From IMG/VR virus record IMGVR_UViG_3300042516_001886, positions 1-41,073 of that record: a DNA stretch of 41,073 nt; one strand, given 5' to 3'. The notes below the pieces were generated by a model. That model was given only the letters and a program-made list of their open reading frames with translations, was not told the origin of the DNA and made no database searches. Source of the stretch: a virus. Below, piece after piece: positions 1 through 5,776 of this stretch. Numbering within the stretch: position 1 is the first letter of the stretch; each line of letters begins with the position of its first letter. Both the position numbers and the translations under genes were made by a program.

Positions 1-26
1 ATTTCGAATAAATTAAAATAAAAGTT

Positions 27-269
27 ATGAGTCAAGAAACAGTAGTTAAAAAACACGACATGGTGTTAGCGTTAGAAAGATTAAACGAGTTTGATGTAGA
101 AGATTTTTACGCATGTGACATTAGTTTTGGTCAAACCAAATTACAAGGACACGCTACAAGAACATCAGTACAAAAGTATATGAAACTAGGTTATGTGTTT
201 GAAGTAACAGAAAGTTGGTTGCATTGCTCTAAAGACAATGTACGAATAATATTAACATACGAATTCTAA
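27..269 (+). CDS. hypothetical protein, 80 aa
   Basis: Small soluble protein that I do not recognise. It has no membrane segment or clear motif; two cysteines (in YACDIS and LHCSKD) are too far apart to suggest a zinc site. The ATG follows an A-rich stretch (aaaataaaagtt) with no Shine-Dalgarno, as for most genes here. Its first residues, MSQET, match those of the AT-hook protein at 3663, but nothing else is shared. It is the first of a run of small early-type genes. Its promoter, if any, lies outside the window. Confidence 0.6.
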   Translation: MSQETVVKKHDMVLALERLNEFDVEDFYACDISFGQTKLQGHATRTSVQKYMKLGYVFEVTESWLHCSKDNVRIILTYEF

Positions 270-279
270 TACTTTTTTG

Positions 280-287
280 ATATTTAT
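280..287 (+). promoter_or_regulatory. possible weak late-type box ATATTTAT
   Basis: ATATTTAT lies in the 42-nt gap before the gene at 312, 24 nt ahead of the ATG. It matches eight of the nine bases of the ATATTTATA motif found before structural genes, but the next base is T, so the assignment is weak. Confidence 0.25.
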
Positions 288-311
288 TTTTGTAAAACTA
301 AACCAAACAGT

Positions 312-611
312 ATGAAAAAGCAATTAAATGAAATTAAAAGAATGCAAAAATTAGCAGGCATTTTAGAAGAAACTCGTTATATTTTCAGTAATGATAAGGT
401 AAATAACATATTAACTGATAATGGTATTGATGATGATTATTTTGAATCTATGGGAGGAAAAGAAATAGAATCCGGAGGAAATGAATGGATGGATGTTATA
501 AGTGATTTAACACAAAAAGACGCTTATAAGGATACTCTTGATGCGAATGACAATTCAAAGATTCAACAATTTATAAGTAAGTTAGAAGAAATGGGTATTG
601 AGCTTGTTTAA
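312..611 (+). CDS. hypothetical protein with phage leader-like N-terminus, 99 aa
   Basis: Acidic small protein of unknown function. Residues 1-19 (MKKQLNEIKRMQKLAGILE) form a basic amphipathic helix ending in an Ile-Leu-Glu-Glu step. From memory, such IKRMQKLAGI starts recur on unrelated proteins of marine T4-like phages. This makes it a relative, by style rather than sequence, of the MIKLIDILKE leaders further along the window. The rest (DDYFESMGGKEIE, ISKLEEMGIEL) is Asp/Glu-rich and mostly helical with no known domain. Packaging into the head is only an inference from the leader. Confidence 0.6.
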   Translation: MKKQLNEIKRMQKLAGILEETRYIFSNDKVNNILTDNGIDDDYFESMGGKEIESGGNEWMDVISDLTQKDAYKDTLDANDNSKIQQFISKLEEMGIELV

Positions 612-639
612 TTAACCGCAGTTTTTATATTATCTTTAG
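612..639 (+). promoter_or_regulatory. two-part promoter, copy A
   Basis: TTAACCGCAG (612-621), nine bases, then TATCTTTAG (631-639), 21 nt before the ATG at 661. The same two boxes with exactly 9-nt spacing occur at 2869, 3205, 3606, 5467 and 28680, always just upstream of a gene. The right box resembles the Bacteroidota -7 element TAnnTTTG. The left box is not the usual TTTG, so it may be phage-specific. Confidence 0.7.
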
Positions 640-660
640 TTCAATAAAAAATTAAAAGAT

Positions 661-1050
661 ATGAAAATTGTATTAACAGAACAAGAATCAGAACAGTATT
701 TTTTCGATGCAATGTGTAACGGGTTGAATGAGTTAGCTTATTATGATCTAGAATTAGATTACAATGAAAACGAATTCAGCAGTACCAAACACAAGTTAGG
801 AGTAGCATCACCGGGTATAATGATATGTTATGAAGACATATTAATGGAGATGTTACGTGAAGGTAAATCGTTATGGATAGTTGATGTAAATGAAGATGAA
901 CGTTTTCCAATCACATTACAACTAGTACATGAACGTGTTCAAGAAACACCACATATGCATTTAATGGATTCAATTAATGAGCGTGGTGATGCAACAACAG
1001 CTGATTGTATTTTACAAACAGTGATTTATGGTGAAGTAATATATGGTTAG
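661..1050 (+). CDS. hypothetical protein, 129 aa
   Basis: Acidic, soluble, alpha/beta-looking protein (LDLELDYNEN, LWIVDVNEDE, ITLQLVHERV). I do not recognise the family. The stretch VNEDERFPITLQLVHERVQ looks like a compact beta-beta-alpha unit, but no catalytic motif stands out. It is the first gene behind promoter copy A and is followed at once by a strong hairpin (1058-1076), so it probably forms a short transcription unit. Confidence 0.65.
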   Translation: MKIVLTEQESEQYFFDAMCNGLNELAYYDLELDYNENEFSSTKHKLGVASPGIMICYEDILMEMLREGKSLWIVDVNEDERFPITLQLVHERVQETPHMHLMDSINERGDATTADCILQTVIYGEVIYG

Positions 1051-1057
1051 TAAATAA

Positions 1058-1076
1058 GGCGGGGCTATGCCCCGCC
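1058..1076 (+). terminator. GC-rich hairpin, terminator-like
   Basis: GGCGGGGC / TAT / GCCCCGCC is a perfect 8-bp stem with a 3-nt loop, starting 8 nt after the stop codon at 1050. No T-run follows (attaataaatt), so it may protect the 3' end or pause polymerase rather than terminate fully. Confidence 0.6.
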
Positions 1077-1092
1077 ATTAATAAATTAAGTT

Positions 1093-1173
1093 ATGAACGG
1101 AATAATATCAATTGAGTGGGCTGAGCAAATCATACCACAACTAGGACCATTAGGTATAATCAATTTAAATTAA
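1093..1173 (+). CDS. possible 26-aa small protein
   Basis: A short open frame, MNGIISIEWAEQIIPQLGPL plus six residues, fills the gap between the hairpin at 1058-1076 and the gene at 1177. It has the same start context as its neighbour: aattaagttATG here and aattaagttATG at 1177. That shared context is the main reason to list it. The peptide is moderately hydrophobic with no motif. It could be a leader peptide coupled to the next gene, whose ATG lies 3 nt after its stop. Confidence 0.4.
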   Translation: MNGIISIEWAEQIIPQLGPLGIINLN

Positions 1174-1176
1174 GTT

Positions 1177-1413
1177 ATGGCAACTAAAAAAGAACCAATA
1201 CCTCAAAACGCAAGTGTAGGTAGAAAGTACATACGCACATACGAGGATGAAACAACCATCGAGACATGGTTATACAATCTAGACATAACGCGTAGTGGAC
1301 CAATTGAAGTGAATATCAAGTATAAGAATGGTGAAGATAAGAAGTGGGTCAAGAATCAAAATGAAATGAAACGTGTTAAGAAGGAATGGCGTAAAATAAA
1401 TAAAAACAAATAA
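1177..1413 (+). CDS. hypothetical basic protein, 78 aa
   Basis: Small, strongly basic protein whose Lys-rich tail (MKRVKKEWRKINKNK) suggests nucleic-acid or membrane contact. The middle (YIRTYEDETTIETWLYNLD, GPIEVNIKYKNGEDKKWVK) is beta-rich, like a small barrel. I do not recognise the family. It follows the 26-aa frame by 3 nt and is probably co-translated with it. Confidence 0.6.
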   Translation: MATKKEPIPQNASVGRKYIRTYEDETTIETWLYNLDITRSGPIEVNIKYKNGEDKKWVKNQNEMKRVKKEWRKINKNK

Positions 1414-1445
1414 TGCTTTTATTGACTACCCACCACATCTTATTA

Positions 1446-1463
1446 CGTATATACTAATATATT
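1446..1463 (+). promoter_or_regulatory. CGTATATAC-type intergenic motif, copy 1
   Basis: CGTATATACTAATATATT abuts the ATG at 1464. Close copies are at 4587 (CGTATATACTTATATATTAT) and 5777 (CGTATATACATATATAAATG), also in intergenic DNA. It may be a third promoter class or a regulator site. If it were a promoter with a start a few bases downstream, the transcript here would be leaderless. Confidence 0.35.
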
Positions 1464-1733
1464 ATGGCACACACACCACGCATACGTAGATTTACAGTTG
1501 ATTTACCCGAGGTGGGTTCACTTAGGTATAAGAACATAATGACAAACTTATACTATGACGCTGCATTAGCACGGTATAGAAGACGAAGTGTAACAAAACA
1601 TGTATCAGAAACACCATACAATATACTATGGAAAGCTAGACGTAATACAAAACGAGTGAATAAGGTATTAACTGGAATAAGATGGGCAATGAGATGGAAT
1701 AAGCATGTCGCATTGAGTAAAGCAAAAGTATGA
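1464..1733 (+). CDS. hypothetical Arg-rich protein, 89 aa
   Basis: Very basic protein (many Arg and Lys, e.g. RYRRRSVTKH, WKARRNTKRVNK) with aromatic residues spread through it, so a nucleic-acid-binding role is plausible. No named domain. A 70-nt gap with no good gene separates it from the frame at 1804. That gap ends in the CATTAACCAGAACA element shared with the gene at 4224. Confidence 0.5.
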   Translation: MAHTPRIRRFTVDLPEVGSLRYKNIMTNLYYDAALARYRRRSVTKHVSETPYNILWKARRNTKRVNKVLTGIRWAMRWNKHVALSKAKV

Positions 1734-1787
1734 AAATATAGGACATAATGCATAACGAAATATTACAACATAGATATATAAGTAAAT

Positions 1788-1801
1788 CATTAACCAGAAC
1801 A
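1788..1801 (+). repeat. CATTAACCAGAACA upstream element, copy 1
   Basis: This 14-mer lies 2 nt before the ATG at 1804, in the context aatcattaaccagaaca-taATGAAC. An exact second copy (4205-4218) lies 5 nt before the ATG at 4224, so the element may act in translation initiation. Its TTAACC core also resembles the left promoter box. Confidence 0.45.
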
Positions 1802-1803
1802 TA

Positions 1804-2085
1804 ATGAACATAACGACGAGTAATAATACGGCGACAACAGGAACAATATCAACGTCGACGACAGGAACAGCGACATGTAGTAACTTAATATACACGGGTG
1901 GGAATATAGGTAACACATTCACCTACCAACCATATACAACAATGTGGACGTATCCAAATCTATCAATGAATAATAGGGAACACCTCAAACAGTTACGCAT
2001 TATAAAACGCGCTTTAAGGCGAAATAAAGTATATGCCTCTGCGGGTACCATATGCCGGCAAACAAACTATTACCGGTTAATATAA
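1804..2085 (+). CDS. hypothetical protein with Thr/Ser-rich head, 93 aa
   Basis: Residues 1-35 are a low-complexity Thr/Ser/Gly run (TTGTISTSTTGTATCS) encoded by imperfect short DNA repeats (gacaggaaca). Residues 57-75 are basic and helical (EHLKQLRIIKRALRRNK). I do not recognise it. The shared upstream element (1788-1801) supports ATG 1804 as a real start, but the odd composition and the gene-poor DNA after it leave doubt. It could be a rapidly evolving or decaying gene. Confidence 0.45.
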   Translation: MNITTSNNTATTGTISTSTTGTATCSNLIYTGGNIGNTFTYQPYTTMWTYPNLSMNNREHLKQLRIIKRALRRNKVYASAGTICRQTNYYRLI

Positions 2086-2370
2086 CGGGTACTCTGCGGT
2101 TTATATGCGGTAACTCTGACGGTTGCGCCAACGGATATGGGTGACAAATGGGGGTAACGGGTGATGAATGGACATATATACACGGATGAAGATATAATGA
2201 GATACATATAGTAGGTGACAAGCGGAGAGTGTATGGGGTATGTCGAGTGTTGCGGCGGGGAAAATGTGTGTACACGCCTCACCCCTTCTAACAGAACTAA
2301 AAAGGATATATAGATATACTTGGTTACCCAAATAAATGATGTTATATTTAATAAGATAAAATGAATAAAA
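2086..2370. other. gene-poor interval with short frames only
   Basis: These 285 nt hold no convincing gene. Two short + frames are visible: 2164-2211 (15 aa) and 2233-2313 (26 aa, including VECCGGENVC, a cysteine pattern that could be a remnant of a metal-binding protein). G-rich stretches (tgggggtaacggg) are unusual for this genome. At the right end, TTACCC (2324-2329) and TATATTTAA (2343-2351) form an imperfect version of the two-part promoter before the gene at 2371, with 10-nt spacing instead of 9. Confidence 0.4.
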
Positions 2371-2622
2371 ATGATATATTCAAAACTAGGACATATCAAA
2401 CGCACGTACGTGTTCGAGTACAAAGGTGAAATGTACACCGTCGAGGTGGAACAAATTAACCCAGCGGTGTTCGATGAAGGGGCACCTAACACATATACGT
2501 TTTTTGAAACAGATGGTACGGTGATTGAAATTGGAGACAAACGCATCGACGAGATGAAAAAGCAATTGGACGTGTTGAGTGGAATTGAGGATTGGGTGTA
2601 CGTCGACGAGGAAGCTGATTAG
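2371..2622 (+). CDS. hypothetical protein, 83 aa
   Basis: Small acidic protein with alternating beta strands (YVFEYKGEMYTVEVEQ, YTFFETDGTVIEIGD), possibly a small beta-barrel. No named family. An imperfect TTACCC/TATATTTAA promoter lies upstream. A clear terminator (2669-2707) lies 46 nt after the stop, so it is probably a single-gene unit. Codons such as acg, gtg and gac are more frequent here than in the structural genes. Confidence 0.55.
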   Translation: MIYSKLGHIKRTYVFEYKGEMYTVEVEQINPAVFDEGAPNTYTFFETDGTVIEIGDKRIDEMKKQLDVLSGIEDWVYVDEEAD

Positions 2623-2668
2623 GATGATTTAGGACGATTTGGGTTTCATACTTTTAATTTGGGAAGCG

Positions 2669-2707
2669 CCCCATCCATTACTTTTAATGGTTTGGGGTTC
2701 TTCTTTG
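2669..2707 (+). terminator. rho-independent terminator
   Basis: CCCCA (2669-2673) pairs with TGGGG (2693-2697), and CCATTA (2675-2680) pairs with TAATGG (2685-2690), with a 4-nt loop and a small internal bulge. A T-rich tail (ttcttctttg) follows. This is the best intrinsic terminator in the first 5 kb. Confidence 0.75.
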
Positions 2708-2718
2708 TTGTACATGGA

Positions 2719-2741
2719 TATGGGGGCCCAAGCCCCGTATA
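2719..2741 (+). other. second hairpin after the terminator
   Basis: ATAT-GGGGGC, loop CCAA, GCCCC-GTATAT: a GC-rich stem with flanking AT pairs and one internal mismatch, 22 nt after the terminator stem. It could be a back-up terminator or a structured leader for the duplicated micro-frames that follow. Confidence 0.4.
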
Positions 2742-2743
2742 TA

Positions 2744-2863
2744 GCCCATGAAGTTAAGTAATTTTTTAACACAAGCCAAACTTATTTTTACGGCGCGCGG
2801 GTATTGCCCATGAAGTTAGGTAGCCTATTGGGGCAAACCAAATTTACTTTTTACGGCACATAA
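2744..2863 (+). repeat. tandem imperfect direct repeat with two coupled micro-ORFs
   Basis: GCCCATGAAGTTARGTA starts both copies (2744-2760 and 2806-2822, period 62), and both end in TTTTTACGGC. Each copy opens a short frame. The first is 2748-2813 (MKLSNFLTQAKLIFTARGYC..., 21 aa) and the second is 2810-2863 (MKLGSLLGQTKFTFYGT, 17 aa). Stop and start overlap as ATGA. The peptides align over their first 13 residues (MKL--L-Q-K--F). This may be chance reading of a duplicated DNA element, or a small peptide gene pair. Confidence 0.45.
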
Positions 2864-2868
2864 TGATG

Positions 2869-2896
2869 ATAACCGCAATTATGATGTTATATTTAG
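2869..2896 (+). promoter_or_regulatory. two-part promoter, copy D
   Basis: ATAACCGCAA (2869-2878), nine bases, then TATATTTAG (2888-2896), followed by tataTAAATT and the ATG at 2915. Spacing is identical to the other five copies. Confidence 0.65.
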
Positions 2897-2914
2897 TATA
2901 TAAATTAAAACGTT

Positions 2915-3190
2915 ATGAAAATTAACATCAAATCAACACTTGAAAAAATTGCCAATCAAGTGTTTACAGCTAAATCAGCTGATGAGGCAAAACAAATTAT
3001 CGTATCACATATATCTGATAGTCAGGTAAATGATATTGATAAAAATAAAATGATAACCGATGTAAATGCACTTAAAAATTTAGTTGCGGTACAACGTTAT
3101 TTAGCAAATGCATTATTAAAGTATGAGGGTTTAGGTACTGGTAATGTAAATAAAACGGCTAAACAAGCCGCTGCTGAAACTGAATCTTAA
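2915..3190 (+). CDS. hypothetical helical protein, 91 aa
   Basis: Almost entirely helical small protein (TLEKIANQVFTAKSADEAKQ, ALKNLVAVQRYLANALLKYE) with an Ala-rich tail (KTAKQAAAETES). The helical hairpin look suggests an oligomeric or DNA-associated accessory protein, but I do not recognise it. It is the only gene between promoter copy D and the hairpin at 3199, so it is probably monocistronic. Confidence 0.65.
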   Translation: MKINIKSTLEKIANQVFTAKSADEAKQIIVSHISDSQVNDIDKNKMITDVNALKNLVAVQRYLANALLKYEGLGTGNVNKTAKQAAAETES

Positions 3191-3198
3191 TAAATAAA

Positions 3199-3217
3199 GG
3201 GTGGTTAACCGCCACCC
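3199..3217 (+). terminator. hairpin overlapping promoter copy B
   Basis: GGGTGGT / TAACC / GCCACCC is a 7-bp stem with one G-U pair, followed by gtttattatcttta. It starts 8 nt after the stop at 3190. The left promoter box of copy B (3205-3214) lies inside the stem-loop, so one sequence appears to end one unit and start the next. Confidence 0.6.
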
Positions 3218-3232
3218 GTTTATTATCTTTAT
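3205..3232 (+). promoter_or_regulatory. two-part promoter, copy B
   Basis: TTAACCGCCA (3205-3214), nine bases, then TATCTTTAT (3224-3232), followed by gttaTAAAATT and the ATG at 3251. The left box is embedded in the preceding hairpin. Confidence 0.7.
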
Positions 3233-3250
3233 GTTATAAAATTAAAAAAT

Positions 3251-3592
3251 ATGAAAAAACAAGAATTAATCGACAAGCTGATGATTATCAGCAACACAGA
3301 ATTAACCGTATCAATTAGTGTTAATGATGTAATTAGGTTGGTGAGTGAACTTGAAGACAATTCATTTGCACTAACAGAGAGTATTATGAATGATATGGTA
3401 AACGCTATATCAGATAGTATTGAATCGGATGGTATGTCATTAATTGACGACTACGATTTGAGTATGGATTACAAAGAGGTTACTATGGATAGTGTTGATT
3501 TCAATACCCGATCATTAAAATCAGCTATACGTAGTGCGATTAATGATTATATTGAGATTAACCAAGAAGAGTTAATCGTAGTAACAGCTTAG
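3251..3592 (+). CDS. hypothetical acidic protein, 113 aa
   Basis: Acidic, Ser/Asp/Ile-rich protein that looks wholly helical (ELIDKLMIISNTELTVSISV, SAIRSAINDYIEINQEEL). The repeated Asp/Ser pattern (NAISDSIESDG, DDYDLSMDYKEV) has no known counterpart that I can name. DNA mimicry or an inhibitor role would be speculation. It is a single-gene unit between promoter copy B and the hairpin at 3602. Confidence 0.65.
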   Translation: MKKQELIDKLMIISNTELTVSISVNDVIRLVSELEDNSFALTESIMNDMVNAISDSIESDGMSLIDDYDLSMDYKEVTMDSVDFNTRSLKSAIRSAINDYIEINQEELIVVTA

Positions 3593-3601
3593 CACAAATA
3601 G

Positions 3602-3619
3602 GGGGTTGACCGCAGCCCC
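3602..3619 (+). terminator. hairpin overlapping promoter copy C
   Basis: GGGGTTG / ACCG / CAGCCCC is a 7-bp stem with one G-U pair and a tetraloop, followed by ttacttatcttta. It starts 9 nt after the stop at 3592. As at 3199, the left promoter box (3606-3615) sits inside the hairpin. Confidence 0.6.
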
Positions 3620-3633
3620 TTACTTATCTTTAG
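3606..3633 (+). promoter_or_regulatory. two-part promoter, copy C
   Basis: TTGACCGCAG (3606-3615), nine bases, then TATCTTTAG (3625-3633), then ttcaTTAAAT and the ATG at 3663. It drives the AT-hook gene. Confidence 0.7.
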
Positions 3634-3662
3634 TTCATTAAATAATAAAAAAATAAAGGTTT

Positions 3663-3878
3663 ATGTCACAAGAAACAACAACAACAGGTGGAGTATTAAC
3701 AATTCCAACAGCAGTAAAAACAGGTAAACGTGGTCGCCCAACCGTAGATGGTTCAGCACGCCAAGCGAGATTAGCTAAGCGTGAAGAAAGAGCAGCGAAC
3801 GGGTACGCGATCAAACGCGGCCGACCAAAGAAAGCAGCGTATGTACAAATGGAGATACCATTTGAGGACGAGGCTTAA
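3663..3878 (+). CDS. double AT-hook DNA-binding protein, 71 aa
   Basis: Two AT-hook cores, GKRGRPT (residues 21-27) and KRGRPKK (51-57), are joined by a basic helical linker (SARQARLAKREERAANG). AT-hooks bind the minor groove of AT-rich DNA, so this is likely a nucleoid-type or regulatory DNA-binding protein acting on phage or host DNA. The C-terminus is acidic (IPFEDEA). A second AT-hook protein is encoded at 29178, also behind a two-part promoter. The start is clear (aataaaggtttATG) and a terminator follows at 3891. Confidence 0.7.
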   Translation: MSQETTTTGGVLTIPTAVKTGKRGRPTVDGSARQARLAKREERAANGYAIKRGRPKKAAYVQMEIPFEDEA

Positions 3879-3890
3879 TTGAACATTATA

Positions 3891-3923
3891 GGGGTTAGTA
3901 ATATAACTAGCCCCTTATTTTAA
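3891..3923 (+). terminator. rho-independent terminator
   Basis: GGGGTTAGT (3891-3899), loop AATATA, ACTAGCCCC (3906-3914): a 9-bp stem with one G-U pair, followed by the T-rich tail ttattttaa. It closes the AT-hook gene unit. Confidence 0.75.
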
Positions 3924-3936
3924 CCCACTATTACTA

Positions 3937-4197
3937 ATGACTCTGAAACAACTCTCTGAATTACCTCTATTAAATTACTCTACACTGAGAGTAAACGCTA
4001 ACAAATTGGATATAAAGAAAATGGAGCATGTATTATCTCTACTATATAATAAACGATATGTAGAGCAAGATATCAACTATGAGATGGCATACCGAATATA
4101 CTCTCATACACTACTAATGAAACAACATATATATGAGCGTCTAAATACGACACCATATATCTATAACGATAGAAAAATAGATAGTCACCAACATTAA
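3937..4197 (+). CDS. hypothetical protein, 86 aa
   Basis: Basic, helix-rich protein with many Tyr, Leu and Asn residues (ELPLLNYSTLRVNANKLDIK, MEHVLSLLYNKRYVEQ). No membrane segment and no named family. The ATG follows a terminator by about 14 nt with no promoter of the classes described here, so its transcription start is unclear. It is probably co-transcribed with the gene at 4224, 26 nt downstream. Confidence 0.55.
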   Translation: MTLKQLSELPLLNYSTLRVNANKLDIKKMEHVLSLLYNKRYVEQDINYEMAYRIYSHTLLMKQHIYERLNTTPYIYNDRKIDSHQH

Positions 4198-4204
4198 TCA
4201 TTAC

Positions 4205-4218
4205 CATTAACCAGAACA
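4205..4218 (+). repeat. CATTAACCAGAACA upstream element, copy 2
   Basis: Exact copy of the 14-mer at 1788-1801, 5 nt before the ATG at 4224. Both copies precede an ATGAAC start. It may be a translation-initiation or regulatory element. Confidence 0.45.
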
Positions 4219-4223
4219 ATACA

Positions 4224-4454
4224 ATGAACGACCTAATACAGTACTTAAACGAACTAAGAGCCGACTTACAGGAGCAGTATACGACATATGATCAAGAAAT
4301 ATTAAACACCAATATACCAACGTTAATTAACGGAGCATACGATACAGTAGGTGCGTCGTTCGAAAAAACGATCGATGAATTGGATGAGTTAATAGCCGAC
4401 ATAGAAAATGGCATGTACGATAGAGGATTAGATAGTCAAGACGACGACGAATAA
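4224..4454 (+). CDS. hypothetical acidic helical protein, 76 aa
   Basis: Acidic coiled-coil-like protein (LIQYLNELRADLQEQYTTYD, FEKTIDELDELIADIENG) ending in an acidic tail (SQDDDE). Probably a small helical hairpin. I do not recognise it. ATG 4224 is supported by the 14-nt element it shares with the gene at 1804. Confidence 0.55.
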   Translation: MNDLIQYLNELRADLQEQYTTYDQEILNTNIPTLINGAYDTVGASFEKTIDELDELIADIENGMYDRGLDSQDDDE

Positions 4455-4661
4455 ATCACGTATCGATATCGAGTCGCGATCGGGGCCATGTCGACCCCAC
4501 GTCGCGTTGATGTCCATATAGAGGACCGTTAGTGGTGGCCAACCTTTTATGTATTTTTAGATCGAGTACAGATTTTCACATCGACGCGTATATACTTATA
4601 TATTATATGTTAAAACATACAACCCCATACCACATCATTAAATTATATTTAATTACATACA
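4455..4661. other. intergenic region with palindromes and a CGTATATAC motif
   Basis: No gene is visible in 207 nt. The left part is unusually GC- and CG-rich for this genome and contains short palindromes (tcgatatcga, tcgcgatc) and a possible GGGG/CCCC hairpin (about 4482-4498). The right part holds CGTATATACTTATATATTAT (4587-4606), like those at 1446 and 5777, and a TATATTTAA box (4644-4652) 9 nt before the next ATG. It could be a regulatory island or the trace of a lost gene. Confidence 0.4.
4587..4606 (+). promoter_or_regulatory. CGTATATAC-type intergenic motif, copy 2
   Basis: CGTATATACTTATATATTAT, 55 nt before the ATG at 4662. Compare 1446 and 5777. Function unknown; candidate promoter. 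Confidence 0.35.
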
Positions 4662-4928
4662 ATGGATAAACCGAGTAAACAACGAAAAAAGGAGTTAAAA
4701 CAAGAGTATTTTGATAGGCCACATCCCGTCCCAACACAAGAGGAACTAAATGAGGATCATAGCTACTATGATATTGATATTTTGGAGAAATTCAACAAAC
4801 CTATCAACGATAAAATCAAAGAATGGCAAGATAGATACAAGAATGCAAGTAGCAATATGGGAAAATGGTACTGCCAGATACAAATCGACAGATATAAAAA
4901 TAAGTTACATAAATACGTCAATAAATGA
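4662..4928 (+). CDS. hypothetical charged protein, 88 aa
   Basis: Highly charged, Lys-rich protein with a Pro-containing N-terminal part (DRPHPVPTQEELNEDHSYYD) and a helical C-terminal part (INDKIKEWQDRYKNASSNMG). No recognised domain. It overlaps the next gene by 4 nt (ATGA at 4925-4928), so it is probably translated together with the GIY-YIG nuclease and may be its partner or merely co-transcribed. Confidence 0.6.
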   Translation: MDKPSKQRKKELKQEYFDRPHPVPTQEELNEDHSYYDIDILEKFNKPINDKIKEWQDRYKNASSNMGKWYCQIQIDRYKNKLHKYVNK

Positions 4929-5470
4929 TACAATTAACCCGTGAAGAAGCGCAATTTCACGTTAAATTATCGGATAGATACGATCCTATATACATTTGCC
5001 GCAATGCCCACGCATATCTTTTAACACCTATGGAGGATGGATGGGAAAAGGTCGACTATTACAGTGAAGCAATTTTTGATTCCTCGGGATCTATACGTAA
5101 GCCCGAATGGATTTACATTTTAGTCAACAGATCCATACCGGGAATGTGCAAAATTGGGTTTACAACCACATCTGTTCCCAAAAGAGCCAAAGAACTTAAC
5201 CAATCTACCGGTGTTCCCACACCATGGTTCCCAGTTTTTTCATTCAAGTGCATAGGAGCCCGTTACTTGGAGGAGGAAATCCACCAAAAGCTCGAACAAT
5301 ATCGTGTAGCTTCCAACAGAGAAATGTTCCAAATTGACTCACTTACCGCGCAATCTGTGGTAGAGGAGTTAGGACAACGATTCATTGTTAATATCCCAGC
5401 TGATATTATGGAGGAAATAAACAAAGTCGGCACCGACGATGGAGAAACTAGCGATATTTCCGCCGTATAA
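4925..5470 (+). CDS. GIY-YIG family nuclease, T5orf172-like
   Basis: Residues about 62-140 fit the T5orf172/Mug113 branch of the GIY-YIG nucleases: WIYILVN (62-68), KIGFTTTS (76-83), the following Arg in PKRAKELN, a GVPTP turn (96-100) and EEEIHQKLEQYRV (116-128), with NREMF closing the domain. In this family the YIL and KIG strands and the conserved Arg and Glu form the single-metal nuclease site. Residues 1-60 are a separate N-terminal part of unknown function. Probable role: DNA cleavage, either homing-like or against competing DNA. It overlaps the previous gene by 4 nt. Confidence 0.8.
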   Translation: MIQLTREEAQFHVKLSDRYDPIYICRNAHAYLLTPMEDGWEKVDYYSEAIFDSSGSIRKPEWIYILVNRSIPGMCKIGFTTTSVPKRAKELNQSTGVPTPWFPVFSFKCIGARYLEEEIHQKLEQYRVASNREMFQIDSLTAQSVVEELGQRFIVNIPADIMEEINKVGTDDGETSDISAV

Positions 5471-5494
5471 CCCGGATTTCTTCATTATCTTTAT
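5467..5494 (+). promoter_or_regulatory. two-part promoter, copy E
   Basis: ATAACCCGGA (5467-5476), nine bases, then TATCTTTAT (5486-5494), 17 nt before the ATG at 5512. The left box overlaps the stop codon region of the GIY-YIG gene. Confidence 0.6.
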
Positions 5495-5511
5495 CTTATA
5501 ATACAATTTAT

Positions 5512-5760
5512 ATGATAGTAAGAGTAGCTGATTTAGAACCAAAGTTCGACTATATAGTTATGGATGAACATGGTATGTTTTTCGCTGGGATGATGTTTGG
5601 GGAATTCATTTGGACATATGATATTAAAGAGGCTAAGCCCATCCAAACGGAAAGACAATTAAACAATTTAATGTTATGGACCCGAAAAAATTTAATTTGG
5701 GATCCTATTTCAACCCCTCGTGCTAAGGGTGTAAAGGCACAAAAAAGAGAGAAGGTATAA
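5512..5760 (+). CDS. hypothetical protein, 82 aa
   Basis: Small protein with a beta-rich first half (FDYIVMDEHGMFFAGMMFGE) and a basic tail (TPRAKGVKAQKREKV). I do not recognise it. It is the only gene directly behind promoter copy E, and the next gene starts after a separate CGTATATAC motif. Confidence 0.6.
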   Translation: MIVRVADLEPKFDYIVMDEHGMFFAGMMFGEFIWTYDIKEAKPIQTERQLNNLMLWTRKNLIWDPISTPRAKGVKAQKREKV

Positions 5761-5776
5761 AAAATTGCGCGTGGCG

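Noticed and set aside
1553-1922. Minus-strand frames of 66 and 84 codons
   Set aside because: They mirror the Arg-rich and Thr-rich + genes, giving Leu/Val-rich translations that only look like membrane proteins because of the reverse codons.
2070-2546. 158-codon open frame on the minus strand
   Set aside because: It runs across the end of 1804-2085, the promoter-like site at 2343 and most of the + gene at 2371. Its translation is Ser/Tyr/His-rich with no motif, and all confident genes are on the + strand. Likely a chance frame.
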